Assembly: GCF_040712315.1 (NCBI RefSeq)
Contig: NC_134019.1
Coordinates: 34,009,873 to 34,073,872, forward strand
DNA: 64,000 nt
Source: Castanea sativa
Taxonomy: Eukaryota > Streptophyta > Magnoliopsida > Fagales > Fagaceae
Direction: 5' to 3'
This document shows, in pieces, positions 1 through 11,297 of the stretch. The notes under the pieces were generated by a model. It made no database searches. It worked only from the letters and a program-made list of their open reading frames with translations, and was not told the origin of the DNA. A program made the position numbers and the translations under genes. Every line of letters begins with the position of its first letter. Position 1 is the stretch's first letter.

Positions 1-1097
1 GACTTAAGGAACTTCATGCTTATTAAAATAAAAAAAATGTTGCAGCTAATTTATTTGACATATATACTCTTTGTATACCTTGTATGTCATGACCAGAGAA
101 ATAGGTATAAAAACAAAATTCTTCTTTCATCGTGTGCTAATGTCGATTATGAGAAAAAAAAATTTAGGTGTATTTGAGATTTGGATTTTTTCTTGGGAGT
201 CTTGGTGTTACTATTGTAATAACCATATATATTATTTTATGATTTTATCATCTGTCCCATTTATGTATGTGTTTGATCCTGAGATGCTATATATATGCAT
301 ACGTTTTTCTTACGATGAGCGTGTCTTGTAATGTGGAATTCCCACTTAGTAAAGAGAGAAGGTAAATAAGATAATTGTTGACACATAAGTTTATTAGGTC
401 TCTAGAGACTAGACATTAGTACTTGTTCTTGAAGTAGCATGTGTGTGTGTGGAGAGAGAGAGAGAGAGAGAGAGAGAATTTAAGGTTTTTCCTTTTCTTT
501 TATAAGGTTTTTCTTTAAGTTTGGAGTAGGTTTTTTTTTTTTTTTTTTATCTGTACTTGTTCTTGAAGTAGCATGTGTGTGTGTGTGGAGAGAGAGAGAG
601 AGAGAGAGAGAGTTTAAGGTTTTTCCTTTTCTTTTATAAGGTTTTGCTTTAAGTTTGGAGTAGGATTTTTTTATTTTTTTTATTTTTAAGGAATACGTTA
701 TTTTGCTGATAGTGAGAATTTAGTCACTTATTATAGCTTGCATTTTCTACCAACGTGAATCCAAGTCTCCAATTAATTTGCCACTTGCAACCAGCACAAA
801 GAAAACGTTTCGGCTTTCCTATTTTACCTATTTTACTCAAAATTTTATCTCTAGAGATCAATGTATCAATATTTATTTAAATTAATAGATATAAAGAAAG
901 TAAAACAAGTGTCAGGTCAAAGTTAGCAAAATATAAAATAAAATAAAAACTGTTTCTCAATATATTTCAAATCAATTATCTATCAAAATAGAACTTGATG
1001 TTCTTTAAAAAAAAAAAATCATTAAAGTTTGATCAAGTACTAAATTATAAATAAAATTTTCCTTTTTAATATATAAAATCAAAGATTAATGTTGAAT
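1..1097. repeat. 1.1-kb duplicated segment, copy 1
   Basis: This stretch reappears almost base for base at 16982-18095 in the same orientation, differing by scattered substitutions and microsatellite lengths. It contains no credible gene; the only ORF, at 71-331, has no recognisable domain. The copy starts at the first base of the window, so the duplication probably extends further left. Homology stops at about 1097, exactly where the truncated gypsy fragment begins. The high similarity implies a recent copying event compared with the CYP74 block duplication. Confidence 0.9.
420..672. repeat. Tandem repeat, about 134-bp period, two copies
   Basis: Two consecutive units start at about 420 and 554. 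Each runs from a shared tacttgttcttgaagtagca block through GT and GA microsatellites to a run of T residues. The same doubled structure is present in the second 1.1-kb copy near 17398-17650, so the tandem duplication is older than the segmental copy. Confidence 0.8.
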
Positions 1098-3229
1098 ACC
1101 ATCTTTATTTGTCCTCATTTCGGGGCTTAAGGTTGTTCCTATCCTCGTTGTCTTAGCCACTTCTCCTTCAACCAGTTCTACTATTTCCAAGGCTTCCACT
1201 TTATCTTCTTCTTCCTCCTCGATCGTCCATGTATGGTTCTCCTTTGCAACCAGCACGGCCTGGTAGCATTCCCTGGCTAAGACCTGATCTCCTTTCACCT
1301 CACCAATACCGTCCTCAGTTGGGAATTTCACTTTTAGGCAATAGGTGGACGTAGCTGCCTTCCACCGGTTAAGCGTAGGCCTTCCAATGATCACATAGTA
1401 AGAGGAGAGGTAGTCTAGCACCAAGAAGTCCAATTGACGGGTCAACTGCCTCGGGTAAGTCCCTACTGTGATTGTTAATGCCACTATACCCTTAGGGTAT
1501 ACCCTATCCCCACTGAAGTTGACGAGGTGGGAGTCAAATGGGCGCAATCTTCCAGAATTCAGCTTTGGTTGCCGGAAGGCAGGTAAGTAGATGATGTCTG
1601 CGGAGCTACCATTGTCTACAAGGATCCTCTTGGTATTGAACCCTTCAATCGTGAGCATCATGACCAAGAGGTCATTGTGAGGCTACTTCACTCCCCTAGC
1701 ATCTTTCTTGTTGAAAGACATGTCCTGGTTCGTCCGTCTCTGCTTGAACGGTGGTATCATGTGTATGTTATTTACCTGCCTCTAGCATGCTTTCTTAAGG
1801 GATTTGAATGATCCTCCCGCGAATGGCCCCCTGTGATCGTCTTTATCTCCCCGATCACATCCTATGGTGGCTGGAACGGACAATCCTCATTCTTGGACAA
1901 GGATTCGTGCTGGCTCTTGTTGCCGTCTCTAAACCTGCTGAGCTCTCTCTTCTTCACATATTTCTGCAATTTTTCTTTCTGTATCAACTCCTCTATTTGC
2001 TTTTTTAGGTCCCAGCAATCCTCCGTATAGTGGTCATGATCCTTGTGGAACCGGCAGTATTTGTTCTTGTCACGCACGTTGGGGGATGAATGTAATGGTC
2101 TTGGCCACTTGAGGTAGTGCTCATCCTTAATCTACGTTAAAATCTTATCAACAGGCATAACTAAAGGAGTAAATTTTACCGTTCGTGGAGTTCTTTCGTC
2201 TTTCCTTTTGTTTTCGTCAGTAGGCCGACGATCTGGACGCTCCCTCTTTCGTCCTTTACGGTCGTCCTCCCTCTTTCCCTTCTCTTCTGTTTTCTCCACA
2301 TCTTTAATGGCGGCTAGCGCGTCCTCAGCATTCATGTACTTCTGCGCTTTAAGGAGCATCTCCGTTATCGTCTTGGGAGGATTCTTCGCGAGTGAGACCA
2401 CGAACTCTTTAGATTTTAACCCAGCTTTAAAGGTTGTTAGCTACACTTTGTTGTTAGCTTCGTCCACCTCCAGTGTTTCCCGGGTGAAGCGTTTCACGTA
2501 CGACCTTAAGGTCTCTTTTTCCCCTTGCTTGATGGTAAGCAAGTGGTCCGCTGGTCTCTTCGAGCGTTGTCCGCCGATGAAGTGGCGCAAAAAGGAGTTG
2601 CCCAATTGTTCAAAGCTATCAATAGACGACGTTAGTAGTTTTGTGAACCACTCTCTTGTAGCTCCTTTGAGAGTGGTGGGGAAGGATCGACACAAGATCT
2701 CGTCGGGAGGCTGTTGGAGGCCCAGAGTCGTCTTGAAGGTGTTGAGGTGATCCAGAGGATCTTTCAAACCATCAAACGGTTCAAGCTGAGGTAATCGAAA
2801 CTTCGATGGTATGGGGCACTCCAGGACTACCGAAGTGAAGGGCGAATCTGTTGTCCTGACCATTCTGTCCAAACTTTGGTCCGTTTTCCCTCTGATGGCA
2901 TTTCTCAGCTCGTCCATCTCCTTCCTCATTTCTCGGAAGGGATCTGAGTTTGATTCATCTGGAGTGGTGGGCCCTCGGCAGTCGCTCCTTCTGTGGCTAT
3001 CTCCCACATCCTCGAGATTGGTCCTGGACCGATCCTTCTCCTATTGAAGTCTTTGCCTAATTTCCTGATTCTGTCTAGTGAGCTCCTCGACGGTAGTCGC
3101 AAGAGCCTGGATTTGCATAGCTAGCGCTGTAGAATTTTGGTTGGACTCCATCTGAATGTAATAGTTTATTGGAAACTATGTACTTGAATCTGGATACAAG
3201 AATGTCATTCTCCATAGACGGCGCCAAAC
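1086..3229 (-). pseudogene. Truncated Ty3/gypsy gag-protease fragment
   Basis: Read on the minus strand, this is the 5' half of a Ty3/gypsy polyprotein. The gag domain (ORF 2441-3007) has the DPLDHLNTFKT and ATREWF motifs typical of plant retrotransposon gag. A basic linker follows at 2132-2401. Next comes a C/H-rich segment at 1862-2077 with the pattern CRFHxDHxHxTxDC. An aspartic-protease-like region with VDNGSSADI lies at 1086-1667. The frames are separated by stops, and the reverse transcriptase, integrase and 3' LTR are absent, so the element is dead and truncated at about 1098. It resembles the Tat-lineage element at 49833-59700 but belongs to a different family, because its LTR is unrelated by eye. 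Confidence 0.88.
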
Positions 3230-3726
3230 TGATGAAGCACAAGTTCGTCAGTTGTAGTGAATTCGTCTAGATGGAGCCGGATGTTCGCTTGCGTCGCAGT
3301 GGAAGTAACAATTCCCTAAAATGGTCACCGGTTTGGTGCTTGCCACAACGCCTCTGATGCCAAAGTCAGTACAAGGGAGTTTATAATAATATAATGTAAG
3401 AATGATGAGGTATATCTCGTAATTGTGTCTGTACCTTGTGTTGGCAATGTGAGGGCTTTATATATGTTGCTCTGGATTCTAGCCGTTGTGGTTGATATTG
3501 TGATATTAATGTTTTTCTTGGTAACGCTTCTGCTAAGTAATGGGGCTTTAATATGCCCTCAACAGTCTGTGTAGCTGGTTTTGTAACTGTCTGGAGCATT
3601 ACTGGCGGCATTGAATGGTTCTAATACCCTCGTCCGTGACGTGGGCACTTACTTAGGCTCGTCTCAGAGAACGATCTCGTCTGTCGTATTTGAACTTGTC
3701 TATAGTTGATTTCGTCAATCCCATCA
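3230..3726 (-). mobile_element. 5' LTR of the truncated gypsy element
   Basis: The 497-bp segment is bounded by tgatg and catca in inverted orientation, as expected for LTR ends. It lies immediately upstream (minus-strand sense) of a primer-binding-like sequence, tttggcgccgtctatgg (minus strand, 3213-3229), which leads into gag. The partner 3' LTR is missing, so no target-site duplication can be confirmed. Confidence 0.75.
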
Positions 3727-3731
3727 GTTTG

Positions 3732-5025
3732 GATTGATTCTTTTAACATCTACAGATTGGCTTGGGTTGGTAGTTGCTTTATTTTGAAAAATCCTTCAAA
3801 ACCAATCTAAACTAACATATATATGCACATTCCCATTAATTTGAGCAAAAGTAACTAGCTAGGTATATTAAGGTTCAATTCTTTAAATGGACTACAAAAG
3901 TGGAAATTGGGAGGAAAATTATACGGTAAATCCCTCGCACAAAAAGCAGTATTGGGTGCTTTCAATCTTTTGTTGCCGCTTAGTTGATGTAAATTAATGG
4001 CACATGACTTTTTTTTTCACTTTTTTATTATTATTAGAAACAATTTTTTTTTTTTTTCACTTTTGATTACCTAGTAATATATATACACACACACTAAGCT
4101 ATGAATATGAATGAAGAAACGAACGTCGGACTCTTTCTTTCACTACAAACTCCAAGAAATTTCTTGATGCTTATAGTTTCTGTTTCATGATTTTCATCAA
4201 GCCATGGCTTGCGGTCCTCCTTTTAAGTGTGGGTTCAATTGGACGAATTTGTCAATGTCAACGTACGTAGAAGCAAGGATGGTGCATCTCCTATATGCAT
4301 CTCCTAGGCATATTTTATTACTGCAGGTTATATAAATATTTACACTAAGACGTACACGTGATTATTCGACTAATCATTTATAATAAAAAAATTTGACCAG
4401 TACTAAAATATACTAATAACTTATCTAAAGATTCTTTTTTTTGGTTGAAACTTATCTAAAGATTCTAAACCTTTACAAAGTGAAGAACTAATAATTTTGT
4501 TATGTAACGCAAACGTAATTCTTCCCGTATAAAAATCTCATTCAGCGCAATCCTTGTCGAGACCAAAACAAATTGTAGTATTAGATCAATCGCTAGTGTT
4601 AACGTCTCAACAAAAAAAGAAGAAAATGTTTTATTCATCTCTAATGTCAATGTTTCAATAGTGAATTCAATAACAAATTGTATTACGTAACTCAAATGTG
4701 CCTCTTTCAATCAGTTTTATAAGGTTATCCAAAGTGACGTTTGGCGACTTTTCTTTGGTTATTAATTGTGAGCGAATTAAAAACGAAGTGCCGTAGATTC
4801 ATAATAAGCAGAGCAAGGCTCCAATCCCAATACAAAAAATTTCACAATATTTTTCTACAATAGTTAAGTTGATCACAAGTTAATACTAGTTATAAATCCA
4901 TTACTGACATTATTTTTTTATTTACCGTTGAAAATTTATCACATCAATTGAGTATGAAAATTTTTGTTTCCAAATACTCTCTCACCAAAGACAAGTGAGC
5001 CAAAAATTTCGTTGGGTTCTTAGAG
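3732..5025. other. AT-rich intergenic DNA, no gene seen
   Basis: I see poly(T/A) tracts, a short AC microsatellite near 4085-4095 and no ORF with recognisable content. The 81-codon minus ORF at 4465-4710 is AT-rich and lacks domain features. Confidence 0.5.
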
Positions 5026-5394
5026 AGGGTTTGGATCTAGCTTATTTTTTTCACGTTTTTCTGCACTCACGTTTTGCTATTTTTTTTTTTTTCAGCCGCA
5101 CTTATTGATTTTCTTGCGTTTCACCTTTTTTTTTTCTTTTTTTTTCTACAGCACTCTTTTCAGGGGACAAATGGCTACTGTTTATGAACAGTAGCAATAT
5201 ATTTCTGACTTTTCAGCCACTTTCTTCCGTAAACAGTGTATTTGAGCACTGTTTACGGACTCACAAATTTCATTTTCAACTATTTTTTTTATTTAAAATG
5301 GGTTCTACAATATTATTCACACATTTAAAAATTATTTTACTACAATATTTTTAATTTTTAAATTTTAAAAATAAATTTCATCTAAATAAACCCT
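5026..5394 (+). mobile_element. MITE-like repeat, gggtttggat family, copy 1
   Basis: The element starts with gggtttggat and ends with a related inverted sequence around ataaaccc. It holds short internal palindromes (ctactgtttatgaacagtag near 5177). The same family occurs at 6328-6619 and 47996-48262, and in inverted orientation at 15142-15509. All share the order: terminal block, poly(T/C), 'gtttac' dyads, then a tttaaaaattattttacta tail. It has no coding capacity; the superfamily is not determined. Confidence 0.7.
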
Positions 5395-6327
5395 TCAAGT
5401 GCCCAGTGATGTTTTGTGGGTTGCTGTTTGGAAGTCTTTCTGAGCTCAGATTTCTTCAAATTTGGTGTCTTTGGAAAAGTCTGGATGTCTAGCTTCCATA
5501 GGGTCTAAGCCTCTAATCGTATGCCTTTTGGAGCTATGGTTGTCGAAATGTCATGTCTTGAAACGTTCAAATCAATGACCTGTGAAGGAAAACATGTATT
5601 TCATTTACATCGTCAAACTCTCAGGTCTTATCAAACGCAATGTACTGAGTCTACTGACGTACATCATTCAGGGAGAGATTTTTATTTTCATTTATCTTTA
5701 TTTTTATAATTAATAACATAATGAAGATGCTCAATATTGTTTAATTTTATAAATTACTATTAAACTTGTGTAATTGTAAGTAATCGATATTTTTTATCTA
5801 TTATTAATTATTTAAACCATCATTTTTAATTATTTATTTACAATCACACAAATTAATAAATTGTGAAATTAAATATTAGAATAATTGCAACTGCATATTA
5901 TTGATACTACAAAAACAAAACAAATTGAGAAATTGAAGGGGTCCCGTGACAAATTATGATTTGTAATACTTCACTTTTGTAAGGTATCACCAGTGACATT
6001 GTTTTCACTACACAGTTGGGACGAAATGCATGTATGCCAGACGTCATAAACGTGTCCTATCTCAGACACTTCGCAAATTGCATACCTTTCCAAGACTTCC
6101 AACTATATTGACTTGTAAAAACTAAAAAGATTATAAAGAATATGTTTCACATGGGTTTAAACTTTAAAGCTCATTTATTATAAGACAGTAGCAAATTTAG
6201 CACGTAACTTTTTTAATGCTTGTTTGAATTGTACAAATTTTAATTTCCCACCATCATTTGTACTGTGTAAGGACGAAAAGTAGAAGCGTAGGTTCTAGCC
6301 TAAACACAATTCAAGATCATAAATTAA
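5395..6327. other. AT-rich intergenic DNA
   Basis: No coding potential is visible apart from a 62-codon ORF at 5521-5709 without motifs. No repeat boundaries could be defined. Confidence 0.5.
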
Positions 6328-6619
6328 GGGTCGGTTTCGATAGAGATGTTGACATCACGATTTGATTTTACGTTTTAGACTTTTTTTTGCACGAATTTCA
6401 ACGGAGGATCGGAGGTACTGTTTATTATTGTGTGTAAACAATAACTTCATTGTTCACGTATAGTAGCGCACTGGTGATCACTGTTTCAGTTAATTTTTTA
6501 TTAAAAATATAACTCGCGGTATTATTTATATATTTAAAAATTATTTTATTATTTATATATTTAAAAATTATTTTATTACAGTGATTTTAGTTTTTAGTTT
6601 CTAACTGTATCCAAAAATT
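6328..6619 (+). mobile_element. MITE-like repeat, gggtttggat family, copy 2
   Basis: This is a diverged relative of the 5026-5394 element. It shares the gtttacac/gtttatt dyads, the duplicated tttaaaaattattttatta block and the terminal ctgtatccaaa. Confidence 0.6.
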
Positions 6620-7197
6620 AGAGTAGATTACTTTCTTTTTTTTTTCTTTTTTTTTTTGAGAAAGAAGATTATAATTAATGGATAGATATAAATAATATTC
6701 ATCAACATATAGAGATAACTTGAGTAATTAACCTAATATATAGAGATACATTTAACCAAAAAGGACTAAGTTTTATGAGTATGTGCTCAATTATGTTATA
6801 TTAATTACACATTTTTTTCATTATTATTCAATATGAGACTTCATTTACACATATATATGTAATAGAAGATCTGAAAAAAGTTTTTTTTTTTTTTTAATAA
6901 GTGTACTCATAAGTAGATATTATAATTAATTAATAGGAAAAGTTTGGTAACACCAAAAGTGTCACCGGATGTGTTTCAATTAGATGAGTTTGTAAGAGAG
7001 TATATGAAAATTTTGGTGTGAATTTGTATTTAAAAAGAAAGTATGAATCTCCATTTACAAATATTAAGTGGTTTAATAAGTGGTTTTGCGGGTTATTTGT
7101 AAAAGGGATGACTTTTTTTTCTCTCGAATAGGTTGAGCTTGATCCTTCCACAATGGAGGATTCATTAATATCATTTGACTTACAAAAGCCATTCCTT

Positions 7198-7443
7198 CAG
7201 GGGCGGCCGCCACCTTAAGGCCAGGGTGGTCCTAGGACACCCTCAATTTTTTTATGCTAATAAAATTAAATTTTACTCCAAAATTTGTTTTACATTTAGT
7301 AGATGAATAATTGCTTAAACTTTATGTATTTGTGTGTTTTTGTATTGTTGTTATTGTGAATATATAAATTTATCTTTTTATTAGATGGTATAATTTATAT
7401 TTCTTAAAAAACACCTTGAAAAAAATTCCTGGAGCCCCCACTA
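7198..7443. mobile_element. 246-bp hAT-like MITE with 8-bp TSD
   Basis: The element begins caggggcggccgcc and ends ggagcccccacta, imperfect inverted ends. It is flanked by an exact 8-bp direct repeat, cattcctt (7190-7197 and 7444-7451). The paralogous position in block B, near 32715-32735, has a single uninterrupted cattccttcc and represents the empty site. It has no coding capacity. Confidence 0.82.
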
Positions 7444-7451
7444 CATTCCTT

Positions 7452-8940
7452 CCAAGTCTCCTTTTTTCTTTGATTTGTGCCACTTTTCAATTTTTTGGTA
7501 CATGATTAGTTGGTTACGTATTCTGATTGATCTATCTCATTTATTATGTTTCGTGGTGTGAACCTAATTCAATTGCCGTTTTATCATGAATTTTTTTTTT
7601 TGTGAGTTATTTTATCATGAATTCATGATTGATATGACCAGATTAGGATTGAATTTATTTACCATTAGCATGGAGATGATTAAAATTATTTTATAAATTA
7701 TGCTATATCTATCCTAAAAAAAATTATAATATAAAAGTTCAATGAAGGATCATTCATCCTTATACAATTTAAGTCCTTCATCCATAATATACCCATCACT
7801 CTTTATTATTCTCTTGTGAGAAATTTTATGTCTACACACTTTTTCACAACAAATACCAAATGACAAATTGTCACTAGTGGGCAAAAAAATAATCTCAAAT
7901 TTTCAATAGTATTTCTCTTATCCTATATGCATAACCAAAAAAAAAAAAATTCAAAATAATGTTAAAGGATACTACAAGTTTTACTATATTTTTTTAGATC
8001 AAACAAGTTTTACTATATTGAGCATACAAAATGATATGATAATAAATGTGATTGGTAGGCTTCAATTATCTTATTAATGAATATTTGAATTACCTCTTTA
8101 TAATTAACGTGATACATCTGTTTGTAAGTTTTCAATGTAGTTTATAGTACCCCTAACACTACTCAAAATTCAAACCACACAACAAGCAATTGATGTCTCC
8201 AATTTCTTTTTCTTTTGTTTGCCTCATCATCAAAACTTCAATATTAATCAATATTAATTCCTCACGACCATGGCTTCCATTAAGTTGTTGTGATTAATTA
8301 ACCTATACCTCAAATGCTTTTACAATTTTTAAAGAGTCTTATAAATTTATTTTTTGAGAGGAAAGAGTCTTATAATTCAACTAAATATTATAATTAAATT
8401 TTTGTCCCCCCAAATCTGTTCATTTTAGTTTTTATATAAACTAGTTTAATCAGATTTAAAGATTTCGGAGATCCAAATTGAATCATTAAAATTTCACATC
8501 TTACACCAAAGTCTTTATAAAATGTTTCGAATTCATTTATATAAAAAAAAAAAGGTAGCTATTCGAGGAATAAAATCCTAAAATATGAACAAAATGATTA
8601 GAAATATTGTTGCGAATTTTTTTTTTGAACTGTTAGGAGTATATATGTAATCTCTTCACTGACAACTGTTAAGAAAGAAAAAAAACACACACACTCTTCA
8701 CTCTTTTTCCATGTTCTAAGCCAATGCGAGCATCATGAATAGTACACGACTCCAAAATAGTGAGTGAGGTACCTACAAATTATTATATTTAAACAAAAAT
8801 TATAATATATCAGCTCGTTATTATCGGAAAAAACAAAATAATACCCAGCACATGGTCCCTATTGGTAGTTGGGTTAGGGTACACAAAATTTTAATGGTAT
8901 TTTTCACCGTTTGCCAGCGTAGTAAATGGAAACCACGTGC
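7452..8940. other. Upstream flank of CYP74 copy A
   Basis: This AT-rich non-coding DNA is partly alignable with 32740-32930 and 34440-35260 upstream of the second CYP74 copy. No gene is seen. Conserved pieces between the copies, such as ctcaaaattcaaaccac near 8163 and the acatggtc...cacaaaattttaatg stretch near 8850, may include promoter elements, but this is only inferred from similarity. Confidence 0.5.
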
Positions 8941-8953
8941 ATCTATATATTAA

Positions 8954-9096
8954 TATCCTATATATAACCAGTTTTTTTTTTTTTTTGATGGCCAGAAAAT
9001 TCTATATATAGCCAGTTTTTTTCGTTTTTCTTGCTAAATTCTATATGTAGCCAGGTTTTTTTTTTTTTTTTTGGCTAACCTCTATATATAGCCAGT
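8954..9096 (+). promoter_or_regulatory. Array of four TATA-box units before CYP74 copy A
   Basis: Four direct repeats of a ctatatatagccag-like unit plus a T tract lie at about 8956-8973, 9001-9019, 9040-9056 and 9080-9096. The last sits about 75-90 bp before the CYP74 start codon, a usual place for a plant TATA box. The paralogue has one unit only (ctatataaccagttactccc, 35265). Each unit could nucleate transcription; which one is used is not known. Confidence 0.65.
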
Positions 9097-9170
9097 TGCT
9101 CCCTTGTCCCGAAACAACAATTATACATTTCCAAATCCCCAACAACTGGTCATTCCCAGATCGCCCAACC

Positions 9171-10652
9171 ATGTCTTCAAACTCTTCCTTATCTCCTTCC
9201 AAGCTCCAATCCTCATCCAGTAATGGCTCTCCTTCAACAGACCTCCCTTTAAAACTCATCCCAGGCAACTATGGCCTACCCTTTTTTGGTCCCATCAAAG
9301 ATCGCCTCGACTACTTTTACCACCAAGGAAAAGACACCTTCTTCCAAACTCGAATTCAAGAACACCAATCCACTGTCTTCCGAACCAACATGCCTCCAGG
9401 ACCATTCATATCATCCAACTCTAATGTCATTGCTCTCCTTGATGCTATCAGCTTTCCCATCCTCTTTGACACTTCCAAAGTCCAAAAACTAAATGTTTTA
9501 GATGGTACTTACATGCCCTCCACAGCTTACTTTGGTGGTTATCGTGTTTGTGCTTTTCTTGACCCTTCTGAACCCAAACATGCCCGTCTTAAGCGCTTGT
9601 TTTTCTCTATTCTCGCTTCTCGTCATGATAAATTCATCCCACTTTTCAGAAGTTGCTTGTCTGAGCTTTTCATCAACATTGAAGACCAAGTATCTGACAA
9701 AGGCAAATCATACTTCAACACCCTTAGTGATAGCATGTCTTTTGACTTTGTGTTTAGGCTCTTTTGTGATCAAAACCCTTTAGATACAAGTATTGGATCA
9801 AAGGGTCCGACACTCTTTGATAAATGGTTGTTTTTTCAACTTGCACCATTGACTACACTAGGGTTACCAAAGTTTTTTAACTTTCTTGAAGATTTACTAC
9901 TCCATTCAATCCCATTACCACCTTTTCTCGTTAAATCTAGCTATAAGAAGCTTTATAATGCATTTTATGCGTCTGTGTCTTCCATCTTTGACGAAGCTCA
10001 GCAATGTGGGATTAAAAGAAATGAAGCTTGTCATAATTTAGTATTTATGGCTGGTTTCAATGCTTATGGTGGAATGAAAATTTTGTTTCCTGCTTTGATC
10101 AAGTGGGTTGGCTTAGCAGGAGAAAAGTTACACCGTCAATTGTGTGATGAGATTAGGACCATTGTTAGAGTTGAAGGTGGGGTCACTTTATCAGCGTTGG
10201 ATAAGATGACGTTGACTAAGTCAGTGGTTTATGAAGTACTGAGGATTGAGCCTCCAGTTCCATTCCAATACGGTAAGGCAAAGGAAAATTTGGTAGTCAA
10301 TAGCCATGATGCTGCTTTTGAGATCAAGAAAGGGGAGATGATCTTTGGATATCAACCATTTGCTACTAAAGATCCAAAGGTTTTTGAGGATCCTGAGGAG
10401 TTTGTGGGCCATAGGTTTGTGGGGGAAGGAGAGAAGCTTTTGAAGTATGTTTATTGGTCAAATGGGAGGGAGATTGATGATCCTACAGTGGAGAATAAAC
10501 AGTGTCCAGGAAAAGATTTGGTGTTATTGTTGTCTAGGGCAATGTTGGTGGAGCTTTTCCTCCGTTATGATACGTTTACGATCGAGGTTGGAACACTGCC
10601 ATTTGGATCATCAGCCACATTCACTTCATTGACTAAGGCCACGAGTATTTAA
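9171..10652 (+). CDS. CYP74-family P450 (AOS/HPL/DES-type enzyme), copy A
   Basis: This intact intronless gene encodes 493 residues, typical for CYP74, a P450 family that rearranges fatty-acid hydroperoxides without O2 or a reductase, giving oxylipins. Visible features are a proline-rich entry (PLKLIPGNYGLPFFGPIKDR), PPGPF at 75-79, the I-helix motif FNAYGG at 296-301, E355-x2-R358, and the heme region NKQCPGKD with Cys445 as ligand. Phe79 occupies the site where allene oxide synthases usually have Phe and lyases Leu, and FNAYGG is typical of CYP74C/D-like proteins. Allene oxide synthase, divinyl ether synthase or lyase activity therefore cannot be separated by sight. The first in-frame ATG is at 9096, but it overlaps the last TATA unit. 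The ATG at 9171 matches the paralogue's start and is preferred. The short Ser-rich N-terminus does not look like a long plastid transit peptide. Confidence 0.95.
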   Translation: MSSNSSLSPSKLQSSSSNGSPSTDLPLKLIPGNYGLPFFGPIKDRLDYFYHQGKDTFFQTRIQEHQSTVFRTNMPPGPFISSNSNVIALLDAISFPILFDTSKVQKLNVLDGTYMPSTAYFGGYRVCAFLDPSEPKHARLKRLFFSILASRHDKFIPLFRSCLSELFINIEDQVSDKGKSYFNTLSDSMSFDFVFRLFCDQNPLDTSIGSKGPTLFDKWLFFQLAPLTTLGLPKFFNFLEDLLLHSIPLPPFLVKSSYKKLYNAFYASVSSIFDEAQQCGIKRNEACHNLVFMAGFNAYGGMKILFPALIKWVGLAGEKLHRQLCDEIRTIVRVEGGVTLSALDKMTLTKSVVYEVLRIEPPVPFQYGKAKENLVVNSHDAAFEIKKGEMIFGYQPFATKDPKVFEDPEEFVGHRFVGEGEKLLKYVYWSNGREIDDPTVENKQCPGKDLVLLLSRAMLVELFLRYDTFTIEVGTLPFGSSATFTSLTKATSI

Positions 10653-10881
10653 TCTTGGTCAACTATAGATCCTTTCATTCATTACTCGTGTTTGGATTAG
10701 TTCATTTTATTTATTTGTTGAAATTGGATGAAAGTCGTGTACTTATAATTTAGAAAAAAAATGTTAAAAAAAATAATTGAGTACTATTGTACTATTATAT
10801 ATAAAATTGGTCATTGTTAGTTGTGATAGATTGTTTTTAGGTAAATAGTGGGAGGAGAGATATAAATTTTGAATTTCAAAC

Positions 10882-10970
10882 ATCAAGGCTGAAATGTTGT
10901 TGCTTCAGCCAGTTAACTTCATTTGCCAAAGCATCAAGCATTTGATTTTCGTCAATTACATATTCTTCCA
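10882..10970 (+). pseudogene. Remnant of an additional CYP74 3' end (block A)
   Basis: About 230 bp after the CYP74 stop, the sequence from aaggctgaaatgttgttgc to gcatcaagcatttgattttc resembles the last 25 or so codons, stop and first 3' UTR bases of CYP74 (compare 10584-10670). It is degenerate and not translatable as the original. A better preserved counterpart sits at 37057-37170 in block B, so this partial duplication predates the block duplication. Confidence 0.7.
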
Positions 10971-10974
10971 TTGC

Positions 10975-11297
10975 ATTTTTGGGTTTTTTTTTTTTTTTTG
11001 GGTTGCTTATTTACTTTATTTTTTGAAAATGAGAAAAAAAAAGTAGTGTTAAAATAAAAACTGTATTTAAGAAGAAAGTGAGGTTTAAAAAGAGCATTAG
11101 GTCTTGTACCATTTGTTATATATGCAATTGGTAATTGTTTGAGGGACATAAGTGTGGGACTTTAATTTATTAAAAAAAAAAGTGGAAATTTAAAATATTT
11201 GTGCACCATTTGAACAAATTATATATAGTTTGTGTTTTACAAAATAGTATGATCTTATTTCAAGTTTGAGAATTTATTTATGAGTATAGCTATATAA
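10975..11297. other. Downstream flank shared with block B
   Basis: Non-coding DNA aligning with 37180-37440, for example gttatatatgcaattg and acaagtgtggga in both. No gene is seen. Confidence 0.6.

Noticed and set aside
2208..2750. 180-codon plus-strand ORF
   Set aside because: It is the antisense shadow of the gag region on the minus strand, which carries clear retrotransposon motifs.
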